Assembly (NCBI RefSeq): GCF_028656955.1
Contig: NZ_JAMDGY010000027.1
Span: forward strand, 1-64,000
DNA length: 64,000 nt
Direction: 5' to 3'
Source: Pseudomonas fontis
GTDB taxonomy: Bacteria > Pseudomonadota > Gammaproteobacteria > Pseudomonadales > Pseudomonadaceae
The first letter of the stretch is position 1. Each line of letters starts with the position of its first letter. The notes beneath the pieces were generated by a model, which was given only the letters and a program-made list of their open reading frames with translations, searched no databases and was not told where the DNA came from. Of this stretch, positions 27,032-36,333 are shown piece by piece. The translations under genes and the position numbers were made by a program.

Positions 27032-27058
27032 GTATGGGCCGGCATGGCCGGCCCATAC
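27032..27058 (-). terminator. Hairpin downstream of alaC
   Basis: Perfect 12-bp arms (GTATGGGCCGGC and its complement) surround a 3-nt loop, 17 bp past the alaC stop. The following minus-strand sequence is only weakly T-rich. Termination or 3'-end protection is likely. Confidence 0.7.
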
Positions 27059-27075
27059 AGTTCGCGTGGAACCTA

Positions 27076-28275
27076 TTACTTGGCGTCAGCCCGGAACATC
27101 TGCCGGATACCGCGCACCGCCTGGCGGATGCGGTCCTGGTTCTCGATCAGGGCGAAACGCACATGGTCGTCGCCATAGTCACCAAAACCAATCCCCGGTG
27201 ACACGCAGACCTTGGCTTCAGCCAGCATCTTCTTGGCGAACTCCAGCGAACCCAGATGCGCGTACTGCTCCGGGATCTTCGCCCAGACATACATCGACGC
27301 CTTGGGGTTCTCGACCATCCAGCCCATCTCGTGCAGCCCCTTGACCAGCACATTGCGCCGCTGGCGGTACTGCTCGGCGATATCCAGCACACACTGCTGG
27401 TCACCTTCCAGTGCGGCGATGGCCGCCACTTGCAGCGGGGTGAAGGTGCCGTAGTCGTGGTAGCTCTTGATCCGCGCCAGGGCGTTGACCAGCTCCGGGT
27501 TGCCGACCATGAAGCCGATCCGCCAGCCCGCCATGTTGTAGCTCTTGGACAGGGTGAAGAACTCCACCGCAATGTCCTTGGCGCCCGGCACCTGCATGAT
27601 CGACGGGGCTTTCCAGCCGTCGTAGACGATGTCGGCGTAGGCCAGGTCGTGGATCACCAGGACGTCGTACTGCTTGGCCAGGGCCACCACGCGTTCGAAA
27701 AAGTCCAGCTCGACGCACTGTGCGGTCGGGTTGGACGGGAAGCCCAGGATCATCATCTTCGGCTTGGGGATCGATTCGCGAATCGCCCGCTCCAGCTCGT
27801 TGAAGAAGTCCACGCCGGGAATCAACGGCACCGAACGCACCTGGGCGCCGGCGATGACCGCGCCGTAGATATGGATCGGGTAGCTGGGGTTGGGCACCAG
27901 CACGGTATCGCCATGGTCGAGGGTGGCGAGCATCAAGTGCGCCAGGCCCTCTTTGGAACCGATGGTGACGATGGCTTCGCTTTCCGGGTCAATCTCGACC
28001 TCGTAGCGGTCCTTGTACCAGCGCGAAATGGCCCGGCGCAGGCGCGGAATGCCGCGGGAGGTGGAGTAGCCGTGGGTGTCTTCGCGCTGGGCGACCTGGA
28101 CCAGTTTTTCGACGATGTGCGGTGGCGTAGCCCCGTCGGGGTTGCCCATGCTCAAGTCGATGATGTCCTCGCCACGACGGCGTGCAGCCATCTTGAGTTC
28201 GGCGGTGATGTTGAAGACGTATGGGGGGAGACGATCAATGCGCGCAAAGCGGCGCGGCGAACCTTGGTCAGCCAT
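27076..28275 (-). CDS. alaC: Glutamate-pyruvate (alanine) aminotransferase AlaC
   Basis: This 399-residue fold-type I PLP enzyme begins [20 protein letters not shown], a start typical of AlaC. It has the cofactor lysine in [16 protein letters not shown] and the substrate/PLP motif [10 protein letters not shown]. It interconverts pyruvate and glutamate with alanine and 2-oxoglutarate in the cytosol. GAGG lies 6 nt before the ATG. It is monocistronic, with a hairpin after the stop and REP elements upstream. Confidence 0.93.
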   Translation of the reverse strand: MADQGSPRRFARIDRLPPYVFNITAELKMAARRRGEDIIDLSMGNPDGATPPHIVEKLVQVAQREDTHGYSTSRGIPRLRRAISRWYKDRYEVEIDPESEAIVTIGSKEGLAHLMLATLDHGDTVLVPNPSYPIHIYGAVIAGAQVRSVPLIPGVDFFNELERAIRESIPKPKMMILGFPSNPTAQCVELDFFERVVALAKQYDVLVIHDLAYADIVYDGWKAPSIMQVPGAKDIAVEFFTLSKSYNMAGWRIGFMVGNPELVNALARIKSYHDYGTFTPLQVAAIAALEGDQQCVLDIAEQYRQRRNVLVKGLHEMGWMVENPKASMYVWAKIPEQYAHLGSLEFAKKMLAEAKVCVSPGIGFGDYGDDHVRFALIENQDRIRQAVRGIRQMFRADAK

Positions 28276-28397
28276 GGTTTCCTCGAAAGACGTAAGCGCC
28301 CGGAACCGTCCGAGCGACGCTGGCCACTGCGGTGGCCGAGGGAGAAGATAGGGCTTTGCGGGGGGCCCTGTAAAGCGCTGTCGTACTCACGGCGGCT

Positions 28398-28470
28398 ATC
28401 GCCGGCAAGGCCGGCTCCCACAAGACCTGCAAGCACCACGCTAACTGTGGGAGCCGGCCTTGCCGGCGAT
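28398..28470. repeat. Inverted pair of REP elements
   Basis: Two 25-bp REP units (28398-28422 and 28446-28470) face each other across 23 bp. Their core is GCCGGCCTTGCCGGC. They fill the space between alaC and the GWSRGG protein gene and could act as a transcript-end structure for the latter. Confidence 0.88.
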
Positions 28471-28483
28471 GGCGCCCGCCTGA

Positions 28484-29611
28484 TCAACGCAGATGCTTAT
28501 AGGCCGTCACATCCCAACTGCTCACCGCCAAGCCAGTCAGCGGCACCAGCGGGTTGCCCTTGACCTGGCCAAACCCGGTCCCGCGCAAGCCCTGATGGAC
28601 AAAACGCTCGGCCACATCGCCTTCGGTCAACAGCGTGTAGGACTGCGAACGCATCGCCTGATACCGCAGATCATCACGCATCAGCTCACGGTGATAATCC
28701 ATCAGTTGCCTGTCCGTCAGTTGCAAACGCTTGTCCAGCTTCACCCCCCAACGCGTCAGACAGCACTCGGCAAAATGCCGCACGATCAGCCCCGGCTGGG
28801 TCAGCACCTTGCCCGCCCCTGCCCCGTCCAGCGAGGCATTGCCAACCAGGGTGGCGTGCCGCCCAGGCAGCGGATAGATGTGCATCCGGGCATTGCCGCG
28901 CAATGCCGGGATCACGCAGGCAAAGCCCTTGGAACGCTCGTCACGCGAGTAGAAGCCCACGTACTCCTTCACGTTGGCCTCCAGCTGGATGCGATGCTCC
29001 TGCAGGTTGAGCACCCCGGGCACCGGGTCGACGGCAAAGATGTTCACCGGCACATGCCGCAATTGCGCATCCTTGAACATGGCATTGGCCAACATGTGAC
29101 AGCTGATCCCGCCACGGCTCCAACCCACCAGGTTGACCTGGGTCGGGATCAGCCCGTCCCGGCGGAACATCTTGATGATCTGCTCCTGCAACTGCTGCGG
29201 GGTAATGCCGCGCTTGCCGTAGTTGTAACGCCGCCACAGCCACGACCCGGACTCCTCCAGGTCGTCGATGGGTACCCCCGCCGCCTTGAGCCGGTTGTAC
29301 TCGGCCTCGCTCAGTTCGATGCGCCGCCAGTCGCAACGCCCCTTGATCATCTGCAGGGCATGGGCGACGTTTTCTTCCCAGCCGGTGCCAAACAGGGTGC
29401 CGGTCAACCCGTACGCCGCAGTCTTCACGAACAGGTCATCGGCCTGCAGGTTGCCACTGCCCGGGCCGTCGATGACCACCCAGTTGGCGAACTCCTTGCC
29501 CTGGTCATTGGAGGCCAGCGTGGACACCAGCTCACCATTCCAGAAATTGGGGTTCTTGTGGTCGAAACGGTGCGAGCCCGTTCCGCAAAAATACACCGTG
29601 AATACGCTCAT
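28484..29611 (-). CDS. Alpha/beta-hydrolase-like protein with a GWSRGG nucleophile motif
   Basis: This 375-residue protein begins MSVFTVYFCGTGSHRFDHKN. A strand-plus-glycine motif (VYFCGTGS) is followed by VNLVGWSRGGISCHMLAN near residue 165, which fits the GxSxG elbow of a serine hydrolase, and by FAVDPVPG, a plausible acidic-residue site. The HATLVGN segment could hold the histidine. No signal peptide or membrane segment is evident. The layout resembles lipase-fold proteins such as DUF2235 and type VI lipase effectors, but no secretion or immunity gene is adjacent. The start at 29611 is chosen because GGAGGGGAG lies just upstream. Confidence 0.7.
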   Translation of the reverse strand: MSVFTVYFCGTGSHRFDHKNPNFWNGELVSTLASNDQGKEFANWVVIDGPGSGNLQADDLFVKTAAYGLTGTLFGTGWEENVAHALQMIKGRCDWRRIELSEAEYNRLKAAGVPIDDLEESGSWLWRRYNYGKRGITPQQLQEQIIKMFRRDGLIPTQVNLVGWSRGGISCHMLANAMFKDAQLRHVPVNIFAVDPVPGVLNLQEHRIQLEANVKEYVGFYSRDERSKGFACVIPALRGNARMHIYPLPGRHATLVGNASLDGAGAGKVLTQPGLIVRHFAECCLTRWGVKLDKRLQLTDRQLMDYHRELMRDDLRYQAMRSQSYTLLTEGDVAERFVHQGLRGTGFGQVKGNPLVPLTGLAVSSWDVTAYKHLR

Positions 29612-29775
29612 GTGTGATCTCCCCTCCATGGTTGAGTGGGGCTTACGCTAGCAAGCGCTATGGTCTGCCAATCAGAGGGCAGGCCTGCCGACCTGTGGGA
29701 AAGGCTGCTGGCTGGCAGCGCCTAGCGAGTCCGCGCAGGCTTGCCAGCCTCCCCCTGCGACAAGGACGCTCGACC

Positions 29776-30111
29776 ATGCACAGCACACGTTTTGCCTACC
29801 TCAAGGGCCACGTCAGTTACCCCCAGCCGATCACCCTGCTGCCAGGCACCACGCTCACCGTCGAGCTGCTCGACACAACCCTGGAGGACGGTGCCTACGT
29901 GACCCTGGCCAGCCACTGCATGCGCGTAGGCGGTGAGATTCCCCTGCACTACTGCCTGACCCTGGACCGCGCACTGCTGCACCCCGGCCACACCTACCAG
30001 CTCAGTGCGAGCATCCGCCTGGAGCCGCACCTGCTGATGTACACGACCGAACCGCAGCACGTCGAGCTCGACCCATTGCCCTGCGCCGACGTCGACGTGC
30101 TGGTGCGCTGA
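29776..30111 (+). CDS. YbaY-domain protein without a lipoprotein signal
   Basis: This 111-residue protein has the YbaY/type III pilotin-like beta pattern: a conserved LPGTTLTVELLDTTLEDG, then PLHYCLTLD and GHTYQLSASIRL. Typical YbaY members are outer-membrane lipoproteins, but this one starts directly in the domain (MHSTRFAYLKGHVSY) and lacks a signal peptide or lipobox. It is divergent from the GWSRGG gene (164 bp) and ends before a strong bidirectional terminator. Its role is unknown. Confidence 0.75.
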   Translation: MHSTRFAYLKGHVSYPQPITLLPGTTLTVELLDTTLEDGAYVTLASHCMRVGGEIPLHYCLTLDRALLHPGHTYQLSASIRLEPHLLMYTTEPQHVELDPLPCADVDVLVR

Positions 30112-30120
30112 ATCGCGCAC

Positions 30121-30162
30121 AAACAAAAACGCCCCGGACCTTGCGGCCCGGGGCGTTTTTTT
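30121..30162. terminator. Bidirectional Rho-independent terminator between the YbaY gene and cyoE
   Basis: CGCCCCGG (30130-30137) pairs with CCGGGGCG (30148-30155). It is followed by seven T on the plus strand, and on the minus strand by the complement of AAACAAAAA. It ends both the rightward YbaY gene and the leftward cyo operon. Confidence 0.92.
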
Positions 30163-30178
30163 GTTCAACCCATCACAC

Positions 30179-31066
30179 TCAGTGTGCGTAGGTCAGCAGC
30201 AGCTCGGCGGGCACCTTGGTGTCCAGCGACATCATCACGCTCAGCGCGGTGATGGTGAAGATCGAGAACACGAACAGCTTGCGTGCCCAGACACGATCAT
30301 CCACTGCCTTGTAGCCGGTCCAGGCCATGTACAGCCAGTACATGCCCATCGCCGCAGCAACGGCCAGGTAGCTCATACCGGCGTAGCCGCCGAAGGTGAG
30401 CATCAGGGTCGCCACGAGGAAGGCCACGATGTACCAGAGGATGTGCTTCTTGGCCACCAGGATGCCGCGCTTCACTGGCAACACCGGAATCGATGCAGCC
30501 AGGTAATCGTTGAAGCGGAAGATCGCGATGGCGTAGGAATGCGGCATCTGCCACAGGCTGAACATCACCAACAGGGTCAGTGCAGCCAGGTCGAAGGTAC
30601 CGCTCACGGCGCAATAGCCGATCACCGGAGGCATGGCACCGGACAGGCTGCCAACCAGGGTGCCGTGCACCGATTTGCGCTTCAGGTACAGGCTGTAGAA
30701 GCCGACGTAGATCACGAAGCCGATCAGGCCGAACAGCGCCGCCAGGGCATTGGCCTGCACATACAGCAGGCCAAGCCCGGCCACCCCCAGGAGGGTGGCG
30801 TAGACCAGCGCGACTTTCAGCGAGATCTGCCCCTGAACCATTGCACGGTTCTTGGTGCGCTCCATCTTGATGTCGATGTCACGGTCGATGCAGTTGTTGA
30901 ACACGCAACCGGACGCCACCACCAGCGAAGTGCCAATCACCGTGGCCAGGAACAGCATGAAGTCGACATGCCCTTGCGCGGCAAGGAAGAAACCGCCTGC
31001 CACAGAAAGCACGTTACCGAAAATGATCCCCGGTTTGGTGATTTGGATAAAGTGCTTAATGGACAT
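30179..31066 (-). CDS. cyoE: Protohaem IX farnesyltransferase (haem O synthase)
   Basis: This 295-residue UbiA-superfamily membrane enzyme adds a farnesyl chain to haem B, giving the haem O needed by cytochrome bo3. The Asp-rich prenyl-diphosphate site [18 protein letters not shown] lies near residue 60, and a second conserved [17 protein letters not shown] near residue 190. GAGG precedes the ATG. It is the last gene of cyoABCDE, 11 bp after cyoD. Confidence 0.95.
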   Translation of the reverse strand: MSIKHFIQITKPGIIFGNVLSVAGGFFLAAQGHVDFMLFLATVIGTSLVVASGCVFNNCIDRDIDIKMERTKNRAMVQGQISLKVALVYATLLGVAGLGLLYVQANALAALFGLIGFVIYVGFYSLYLKRKSVHGTLVGSLSGAMPPVIGYCAVSGTFDLAALTLLVMFSLWQMPHSYAIAIFRFNDYLAASIPVLPVKRGILVAKKHILWYIVAFLVATLMLTFGGYAGMSYLAVAAAMGMYWLYMAWTGYKAVDDRVWARKLFVFSIFTITALSVMMSLDTKVPAELLLTYAH

Positions 31067-31077
31067 GCGGACTTACC

Positions 31078-31407
31078 TCACTTCGCCATCATGTTGGTGT
31101 GGATGCTGAACATGATCCACAGCGACAGGCCGACCAACAGGGCGATAACCACTGCGGTGAACAAACCGGCACTGACGTTCGACCGCTGAGCAGGCGAAGT
31201 GTCCAGGTGCAGGAAGTAGTACAGGTGAACGACAATCTGGATCACGGCGAAAGCCACCACGATCAGGATGGTCATGTCCTTCGGCAGGCTTGGGTACATC
31301 ACCAGGCCGAACGGAATGACGGTCAGGATCACCGACAGGATGAAACCGATTGCGTAGGACTTCACGCTGCCATGGCTGGCTTCGGCATGGTTATGGGCAT
31401 TGGCCAT
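31078..31407 (-). CDS. cyoD: Cytochrome bo3 ubiquinol oxidase subunit IV
   Basis: This 109-residue protein has a histidine-containing N-terminal tail (MANAHNHAEASHGSVKSY) and three membrane segments, including LYYFLHLD, as in CyoD. It assists assembly of the oxidase. Its ATG directly follows the cyoC stop (TAAATG), so translation is probably coupled. Confidence 0.95.
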   Translation of the reverse strand: MANAHNHAEASHGSVKSYAIGFILSVILTVIPFGLVMYPSLPKDMTILIVVAFAVIQIVVHLYYFLHLDTSPAQRSNVSAGLFTAVVIALLVGLSLWIMFSIHTNMMAK

Positions 31408-32031
31408 TTACAGAACCCCCAACAGATAAACGACGGTGAACACGCAGATCCAGACCACGTCCAGGAAGTGCCAGAACAGGCTCAGGCAGCTCATGCGGGT
31501 CTTGTTGGTCCCGGTGATACCGTGCTTGTTGATCTGGTACATCATCACTGCCATCCAGATCAGACCGCCGGTCACGTGCAGACCGTGGGTGCCGACCAGG
31601 GCGAAGAACGCCGACAGGAAGCCGCTACGCTGAGGGCCGTAGCCCTCGCTGATCAGCAGATGGAATTCGTTGATTTCCATCGCGATGAAGCCGGCACCCA
31701 GCAGGAAGGTGATGGCCAACCAGCCCAGCACGCCCTTCTTGTTGCCCTTGTACATCTGCAGCATGGCAAAGCCGAAGGTGATACTGGAGAACAGCAGCAG
31801 CGCTGTTTCAGCCAGTACATACGGCAGCTCGAAGATGTCGTGACCCGACGGGCCGCCGGCAAAGTTGCCGGACAGCACCGCGTACGCAGCGAAGATCGAC
31901 GCAAACAGGATGCAGTCGGTCATCAGGTACAGCCAGAAACCGAATACGGTCATCTCGCCGGAGTCGTGGTGTTCCTCATGCTCATGGTCATGACCATGAG
32001 CAACATCAGCATTGATTACATGACTGGACAT
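31408..32031 (-). CDS. cyoC: Cytochrome bo3 ubiquinol oxidase subunit III
   Basis: This 207-residue membrane protein has five predicted helices and the family motifs [20 protein letters not shown] and [17 protein letters not shown]. Its N terminus is rich in His and Glu ([16 protein letters not shown]), a common feature of Pseudomonas CyoC. It lies 3 bp after cyoB. Confidence 0.95.
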   Translation of the reverse strand: MSSHVINADVAHGHDHEHEEHHDSGEMTVFGFWLYLMTDCILFASIFAAYAVLSGNFAGGPSGHDIFELPYVLAETALLLFSSITFGFAMLQMYKGNKKGVLGWLAITFLLGAGFIAMEINEFHLLISEGYGPQRSGFLSAFFALVGTHGLHVTGGLIWMAVMMYQINKHGITGTNKTRMSCLSLFWHFLDVVWICVFTVVYLLGVL

Positions 32032-32034
32032 TGA

Positions 32035-34053
32035 TTAAACCCGTTCAAACGATTCGACACGCGCGCCAGTAGGCGAGCCGGTAGCCAGACCGAGGTGCTT
32101 CAGACGCTCACCTTCGATGCGCGCCACTTCCTCGGCAGGAACCATGTAGCCCTGGTCGTCACGCGCAGCGTGAGCAACGAAGACCGCGATGGTTGCCAGC
32201 AGGCTTGCACCTACCAACCACCAGATGTGCCAGACGAAAGCGAAGCCGAACACAGTGATCAACGCGCCCATGTACACGCCAGTGGCAGTGTTGTTAGGCA
32301 TGTGGATCGCGGAGTACTTGGCAGGCGCCTTGTACGCGTCACCAGCACGCTTGGTTTCAGTCCACGCATCCAGGCCAACTTCTTTAGGCATGGTGGCGAA
32401 GTTGTAGAACGGCGGTGGCGACGAAGTCGACCATTCCAGGGTGTGGCCGTTCCATGGGTCGCCAGTGACGTCCATGTTGTCCTTGCGATCGCGAACCGAG
32501 ACGTAGATCTGGATCAGCTGGCAAGCGATACCGAACAGGATCAGCACGGCGCCGGCAACGGCAACGTACAGGTACGGTTCCCACGCCGGGTTGTCGGAGT
32601 GGTTCAGACGACGGGTCATACCCATGAAGCCCAGTGCGTACAGTGGCATGAAGGCCACGTAGAAGCCGGAGATCCAGAACCAGAAGGCAGCTTTGCCCCA
32701 CTTCTCGTTCAGGGTGAAACCGAAGGCTTTCGGGAACCAGAAGGCGAAGCCGGCAATGTAGCCGAACACCGCACCACCGATGATCACGTTGTGGAAGTGA
32801 GCAATGACGAACAGGCTGTTGTGCAGAACGAAGTCAGCACCTGGAACGGCCAGCAGTACGCCGGTCATGCCACCGATGGAGAAGGTGACCATGAAGCCCA
32901 GGGTCCAGAGTACAGGCGCGGTGAAGCGCAGGCGGCCCTGGTAGATCGTGAATAGCCAGTTGAACAACTTCACACCGGTCGGGATCGAAATAAGCATCGT
33001 CGCCAAACCGAAGAAGGTGTTGACGCTCGCGCCAGACCCCATGGTGAAGAAGTGGTGCAGCCAGACCGCAAAGCCCAGGACCGAGATCGCGCCGGAAGCG
33101 TAGATCATCGACTTGTGGCCGAACAGTCGCTTGCCGGTGAAGGTCGAGATGACTTCAGAGAACACGCCGAACGCTGGCAGGATGAGGATGTACACCTCAG
33201 GGTGACCCCACGCCCAGAACAGGTTGACGTACATCATCGGGTTCCCACCAAGCTCGTTGGTGAAGATGTGGAAGTCCAGATAACGGTCAACGGTCAGCAG
33301 TGCCAGGGTAGCGGTCAGGATCGGGAACGAAGCCACGATCAGGACGTTTGCCCAGGTGCAGGTCCAGGTGAAGATCGGCATGTCCATCAGCTTCATGCCA
33401 GGGGCGCGCATTTTCAGCACGGTGGCAAGGAAGTTGACGCCCGTCAGCGTTGTACCCAGACCCGAGATCTGGAGTGCCCAGATGTAGTAGTCCATGCCCA
33501 CGCCAGGGCTGTACTGGATGCCCGACAGCGGCGGATATGCAACCCAGCCAGTCTTGGCGAATTCACCAACGCCCAGGGAGATGTTGACCAGCGCAACGCC
33601 GGACACCAGCAGCCAGAAGCTCAGGGAGTTCAAGAACGGGAAGGCAACGTCACGTGCACCGATCTGCAGAGGCAGGGCCAGGTTCATCAGGCCGGTGAAG
33701 AACGGCATCGCCATGAAGATGATCATGATCACACCGTGCGCGGTGAAGATCTGGTCATAGTGTTCAGGCGGCAGGTAGCCTTCGGATCCGCCAGTGGCCG
33801 CAGCCAACTGCATCCGCATCATGATGGCGTCGGCAAAGCCGCGCAGCAGCATGACCATCGCGACGATGATGTACATCACCCCGATTTTCTTGTGGTCGAC
33901 CGAGGTCAACCACTCGGTCCACAAGTAGGTCCACTTGCGGAAGTAGGTGATGAGACCAATCAACGCGAGACCGCCGAGCGCAATCATGGCGAGTGTCACC
34001 ATGACTATCGGCTCGTGGTACGGGACCGCGTCCAGACTTAGTTTACCGAACAT
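32035..34053 (-). CDS. cyoB: Cytochrome bo3 ubiquinol oxidase subunit I
   Basis: This 672-residue haem-copper oxidase subunit carries haem ligands in [11 protein letters not shown] and in the HFHNVIIGG stretch, and CuB ligands with the His-Tyr pair in [17 protein letters not shown]. It oxidises ubiquinol, reduces oxygen to water and pumps protons at the inner membrane. The length is as in E. coli CyoB. It lies 3 bp after cyoA. Confidence 0.97.
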   Translation of the reverse strand: MFGKLSLDAVPYHEPIVMVTLAMIALGGLALIGLITYFRKWTYLWTEWLTSVDHKKIGVMYIIVAMVMLLRGFADAIMMRMQLAAATGGSEGYLPPEHYDQIFTAHGVIMIIFMAMPFFTGLMNLALPLQIGARDVAFPFLNSLSFWLLVSGVALVNISLGVGEFAKTGWVAYPPLSGIQYSPGVGMDYYIWALQISGLGTTLTGVNFLATVLKMRAPGMKLMDMPIFTWTCTWANVLIVASFPILTATLALLTVDRYLDFHIFTNELGGNPMMYVNLFWAWGHPEVYILILPAFGVFSEVISTFTGKRLFGHKSMIYASGAISVLGFAVWLHHFFTMGSGASVNTFFGLATMLISIPTGVKLFNWLFTIYQGRLRFTAPVLWTLGFMVTFSIGGMTGVLLAVPGADFVLHNSLFVIAHFHNVIIGGAVFGYIAGFAFWFPKAFGFTLNEKWGKAAFWFWISGFYVAFMPLYALGFMGMTRRLNHSDNPAWEPYLYVAVAGAVLILFGIACQLIQIYVSVRDRKDNMDVTGDPWNGHTLEWSTSSPPPFYNFATMPKEVGLDAWTETKRAGDAYKAPAKYSAIHMPNNTATGVYMGALITVFGFAFVWHIWWLVGASLLATIAVFVAHAARDDQGYMVPAEEVARIEGERLKHLGLATGSPTGARVESFERV

Positions 34054-34056
34054 CTT

Positions 34057-35004
34057 TTACTCCTCTGCCCCAGCAGCTGAATGCATACTCACGTCCATCC
34101 CTTCGGTGCCGGCCGCTTCAACGTGCTCTTTCTTCTCGTGCACTACCGGCTTGCCACGGTTCATGCCTTCGTACTTGTCGACGATGGTCTGGAACATGTT
34201 TTCCGGAGCCACGCTGTAGAGCGCAACCGGGTTGTTTTCGCTAGCCTTGGCCAAAGCTTCGTATTCCGCTTTATCCAGCTGCTTAGGCGACTGCTTGACT
34301 TCGTTCACCCATGCCTCGAAATCGGCCTGGGAGGTGGCGGTTGCCTTGAACTTCATGCCGGTGAAACCAGCACCGCTGTAGTTGGCGGAAATACCGTCGA
34401 ACTCAGCGTTCTCGTTGGCGATCAGGTGCAACTTGGTGGTCATGCCAGCCATTGCGTAGATCTGGCCGCCCAGACCCGGGATGAAGAACGAGTTCATCAC
34501 CGCATCGGAGGTCACGCGGAAGTTCACTGGCGTGTTGGCCGGGAAGACGATCTTGTTGACCGTGGCAATGCCTTGTTCCGGGTAGATGAACAGCCATTTC
34601 CAGTCCAGAGCGACCACGTCGATCTGCACCGGCTTCACGTCGGAAACCAGCGGACGATACGGGTCCAGCTCGTGGGTGGTCTTGTAGGTGACCCAGCCCA
34701 GGGCAATGATGATGAGTACTGGAATGGTCCAGACCGCGATTTCGATCTTGGTCGAGTGCGACCAGTCAGGCGTGTAGGTAGCGGCCTTGTTCGAGGCGCG
34801 GTACTTCCAGGCAAACGCGAGGGTCATGAAAATGACAGGAATCACCACCAGCAACATCAGGCCGGTAGCGATCAGGATCAGGTTCTTTTGCTCAATGCCG
34901 ACTTGGCCCTTCGCATCGATCAGGGTCCAGTTGCACCCACTGAGTAAAAGCATGCCTAAAAAGGGCAAAATGCCAAACAGTCTGGGGTAACGCTTTTTAC
35001 TCAT
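34057..35004 (-). CDS. cyoA: Cytochrome bo3 ubiquinol oxidase subunit II
   Basis: This 315-residue lipoprotein has a signal ending in the lipobox LSGC (Cys24), two membrane helices and a cupredoxin-like domain that lacks the CuA ligands, as usual for quinol oxidases (WKWLFIYPEQGIATVN, FFIPGLGGQIYAMAGM). The ATG at 35004 is preferred over the longer frame because the lipoprotein signal starts there and GAGG precedes it. It is the first gene of cyoABCDE. Confidence 0.95.
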   Translation of the reverse strand: MSKKRYPRLFGILPFLGMLLLSGCNWTLIDAKGQVGIEQKNLILIATGLMLLVVIPVIFMTLAFAWKYRASNKAATYTPDWSHSTKIEIAVWTIPVLIIIALGWVTYKTTHELDPYRPLVSDVKPVQIDVVALDWKWLFIYPEQGIATVNKIVFPANTPVNFRVTSDAVMNSFFIPGLGGQIYAMAGMTTKLHLIANENAEFDGISANYSGAGFTGMKFKATATSQADFEAWVNEVKQSPKQLDKAEYEALAKASENNPVALYSVAPENMFQTIVDKYEGMNRGKPVVHEKKEHVEAAGTEGMDVSMHSAAGAEE

Positions 35005-35564
35005 CTCACGACCTCTAGAGCAGCTTGCTTCAATGCAATTTGTGTTTTGGTCGCCAACACTTCGTCCTGCCAAGCGTTAGCATTTTGGGATCGAATACGG
35101 TCGTACCTTGTGCTTCCAGCGGGGGCTGCACGGCAAAACCGGTCATGCGGTGTTTATTGTTTTGACTTCAGTAGGCAACGGCCTGCATTCAGACCAATTC
35201 CATTTGGTGCGGGAAATCACGGAGGGGGTCAGCCCGGCATCGCCGCAGGCGATGCTCGTCAGAGTCAGCGAAAGGGGCCTGGGGCTCCTTTAATCCTGCG
35301 ACTCGCAAGCGGTGCCGAACGGAAATTGGGGGCGATTGTAGTGAGGTCGCCCCCCATTGACTATGACTTATTACGCAACAGTCCTTTGCAGATCCTGCAA
35401 CAATAGCACCCTGAAAATCAGTTTCGCGACAGTTTGTCGCACCCCTTCAAGCGACCTTGGAACGCACGTCCCACAAGGGTTGTAGCGTTCCACAAAGTAC
35501 CCGTGTGCGGTGCAATGTGAAAATTCCATTGCACGTCTGACTTGCATCAACACGGGACTTTTGT
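35005..35564 (-). promoter_or_regulatory. Long leader or regulatory region between dsbB and cyoA
   Basis: This is 560 bp without a supported gene. It holds two hairpins: GCATCGCC/GGCGATGC (35237-35255, 3-nt loop) and TGGGGGCGA/TCGCCCCCCA (35327-35356). The cyo promoter should lie here. I found no confident -35/-10 or Anr/Fnr box. Confidence 0.5.
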
Positions 35565-36071
35565 CTAAGCCTGACGGCGGTTGCGCCAGATGCCCAACGG
35601 CACCAGCACGGCGGTCAGGACAAAGGCCACCAGGGCCCACTGCGCCAGGGACAGGCCGAGTACCGGCGGGTACGGGGTGGAGCAGAAACCATCGACCTGG
35701 AACACCAGCGGCAGCACGGAAGCCAGCGGCAGCCCGTCGACGATCGGTTGCAGGGTATCGATGCCGCAGCTGACATCCGGGTTGGCGAGGGTATAGACGT
35801 GGTTGCCGGCCGCCGCGATGCCGCCGATGGCGCTGAGCACTACCAGCCCTTCGAACACGGTCAGGCTGCGCTTGCCGGGCATGGCTGCACCGATAAAGGC
35901 AAACAGGGCGATGAACAGCAGTGCATAGCGTTGCAGGATGCACAGCGGGCACGGGGCCTCGCCGAGGACGATCTGCATGTACAGCGCGCCGCCGATCAGC
36001 GCCAGACAGATCATGCCCAGCAGCACCAGAAAGCGCCGCTCCCGATTCAGGTGCTGAGTTTGCTCGTTCAT
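35565..36071 (-). CDS. dsbB: Disulphide-bond formation protein DsbB
   Basis: This 168-residue membrane protein has about four helices. It carries the quinone-proximal pair in CPLC (Cys41, Cys44) and a second pair in DVSCGID and DGFCSTP (Cys102, Cys130). DsbB reoxidises DsbA and passes electrons to quinones. The upstream part of the open frame is ignored because AAGGA lies before the ATG at 36071. It lies upstream of the quinol oxidase operon, with the long leader between them. Confidence 0.92.
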   Translation of the reverse strand: MNEQTQHLNRERRFLVLLGMICLALIGGALYMQIVLGEAPCPLCILQRYALLFIALFAFIGAAMPGKRSLTVFEGLVVLSAIGGIAAAGNHVYTLANPDVSCGIDTLQPIVDGLPLASVLPLVFQVDGFCSTPYPPVLGLSLAQWALVAFVLTAVLVPLGIWRNRRQA

Positions 36072-36237
36072 TCCTGTGTCCTTCGATTGGTAGGTAGACC
36101 CAGACAGGTGTCCGTTGTGCGCAAGTCTACACGCTGCCCTTGACCTTTCAGAACCCGGAAGGTTCCTGGAGTGCGCCATGGGCAGTGAATGTTCGAGGGA
36201 TTAAAGCAGGATTAACATTGAACAAAACCGAAAAAAC

Positions 36238-36310
36238 ATCGCCGCCAAGGCCGACCCCCACACAGGCTGCACACACTGCATTCCCTATGGGAGCCGGCCT
36301 TGCCGGCGAT
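36238..36310. repeat. Inverted pair of REP elements downstream of hmp
   Basis: A degenerate unit (36238-36262) faces a good one (36286-36310) across 23 bp, the same spacing as in the pair at 28398-28470. They lie between the hmp stop and dsbB. Confidence 0.85.
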
Positions 36311-36333
36311 GGCAGCGTTACCGCCGCTGCTGT

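Noticed and set aside
35047..35406. Short open frames in the dsbB-cyoA gap
   Set aside because: They lack ribosome binding sites and family resemblance, and their composition is unlike that of neighbouring genes.
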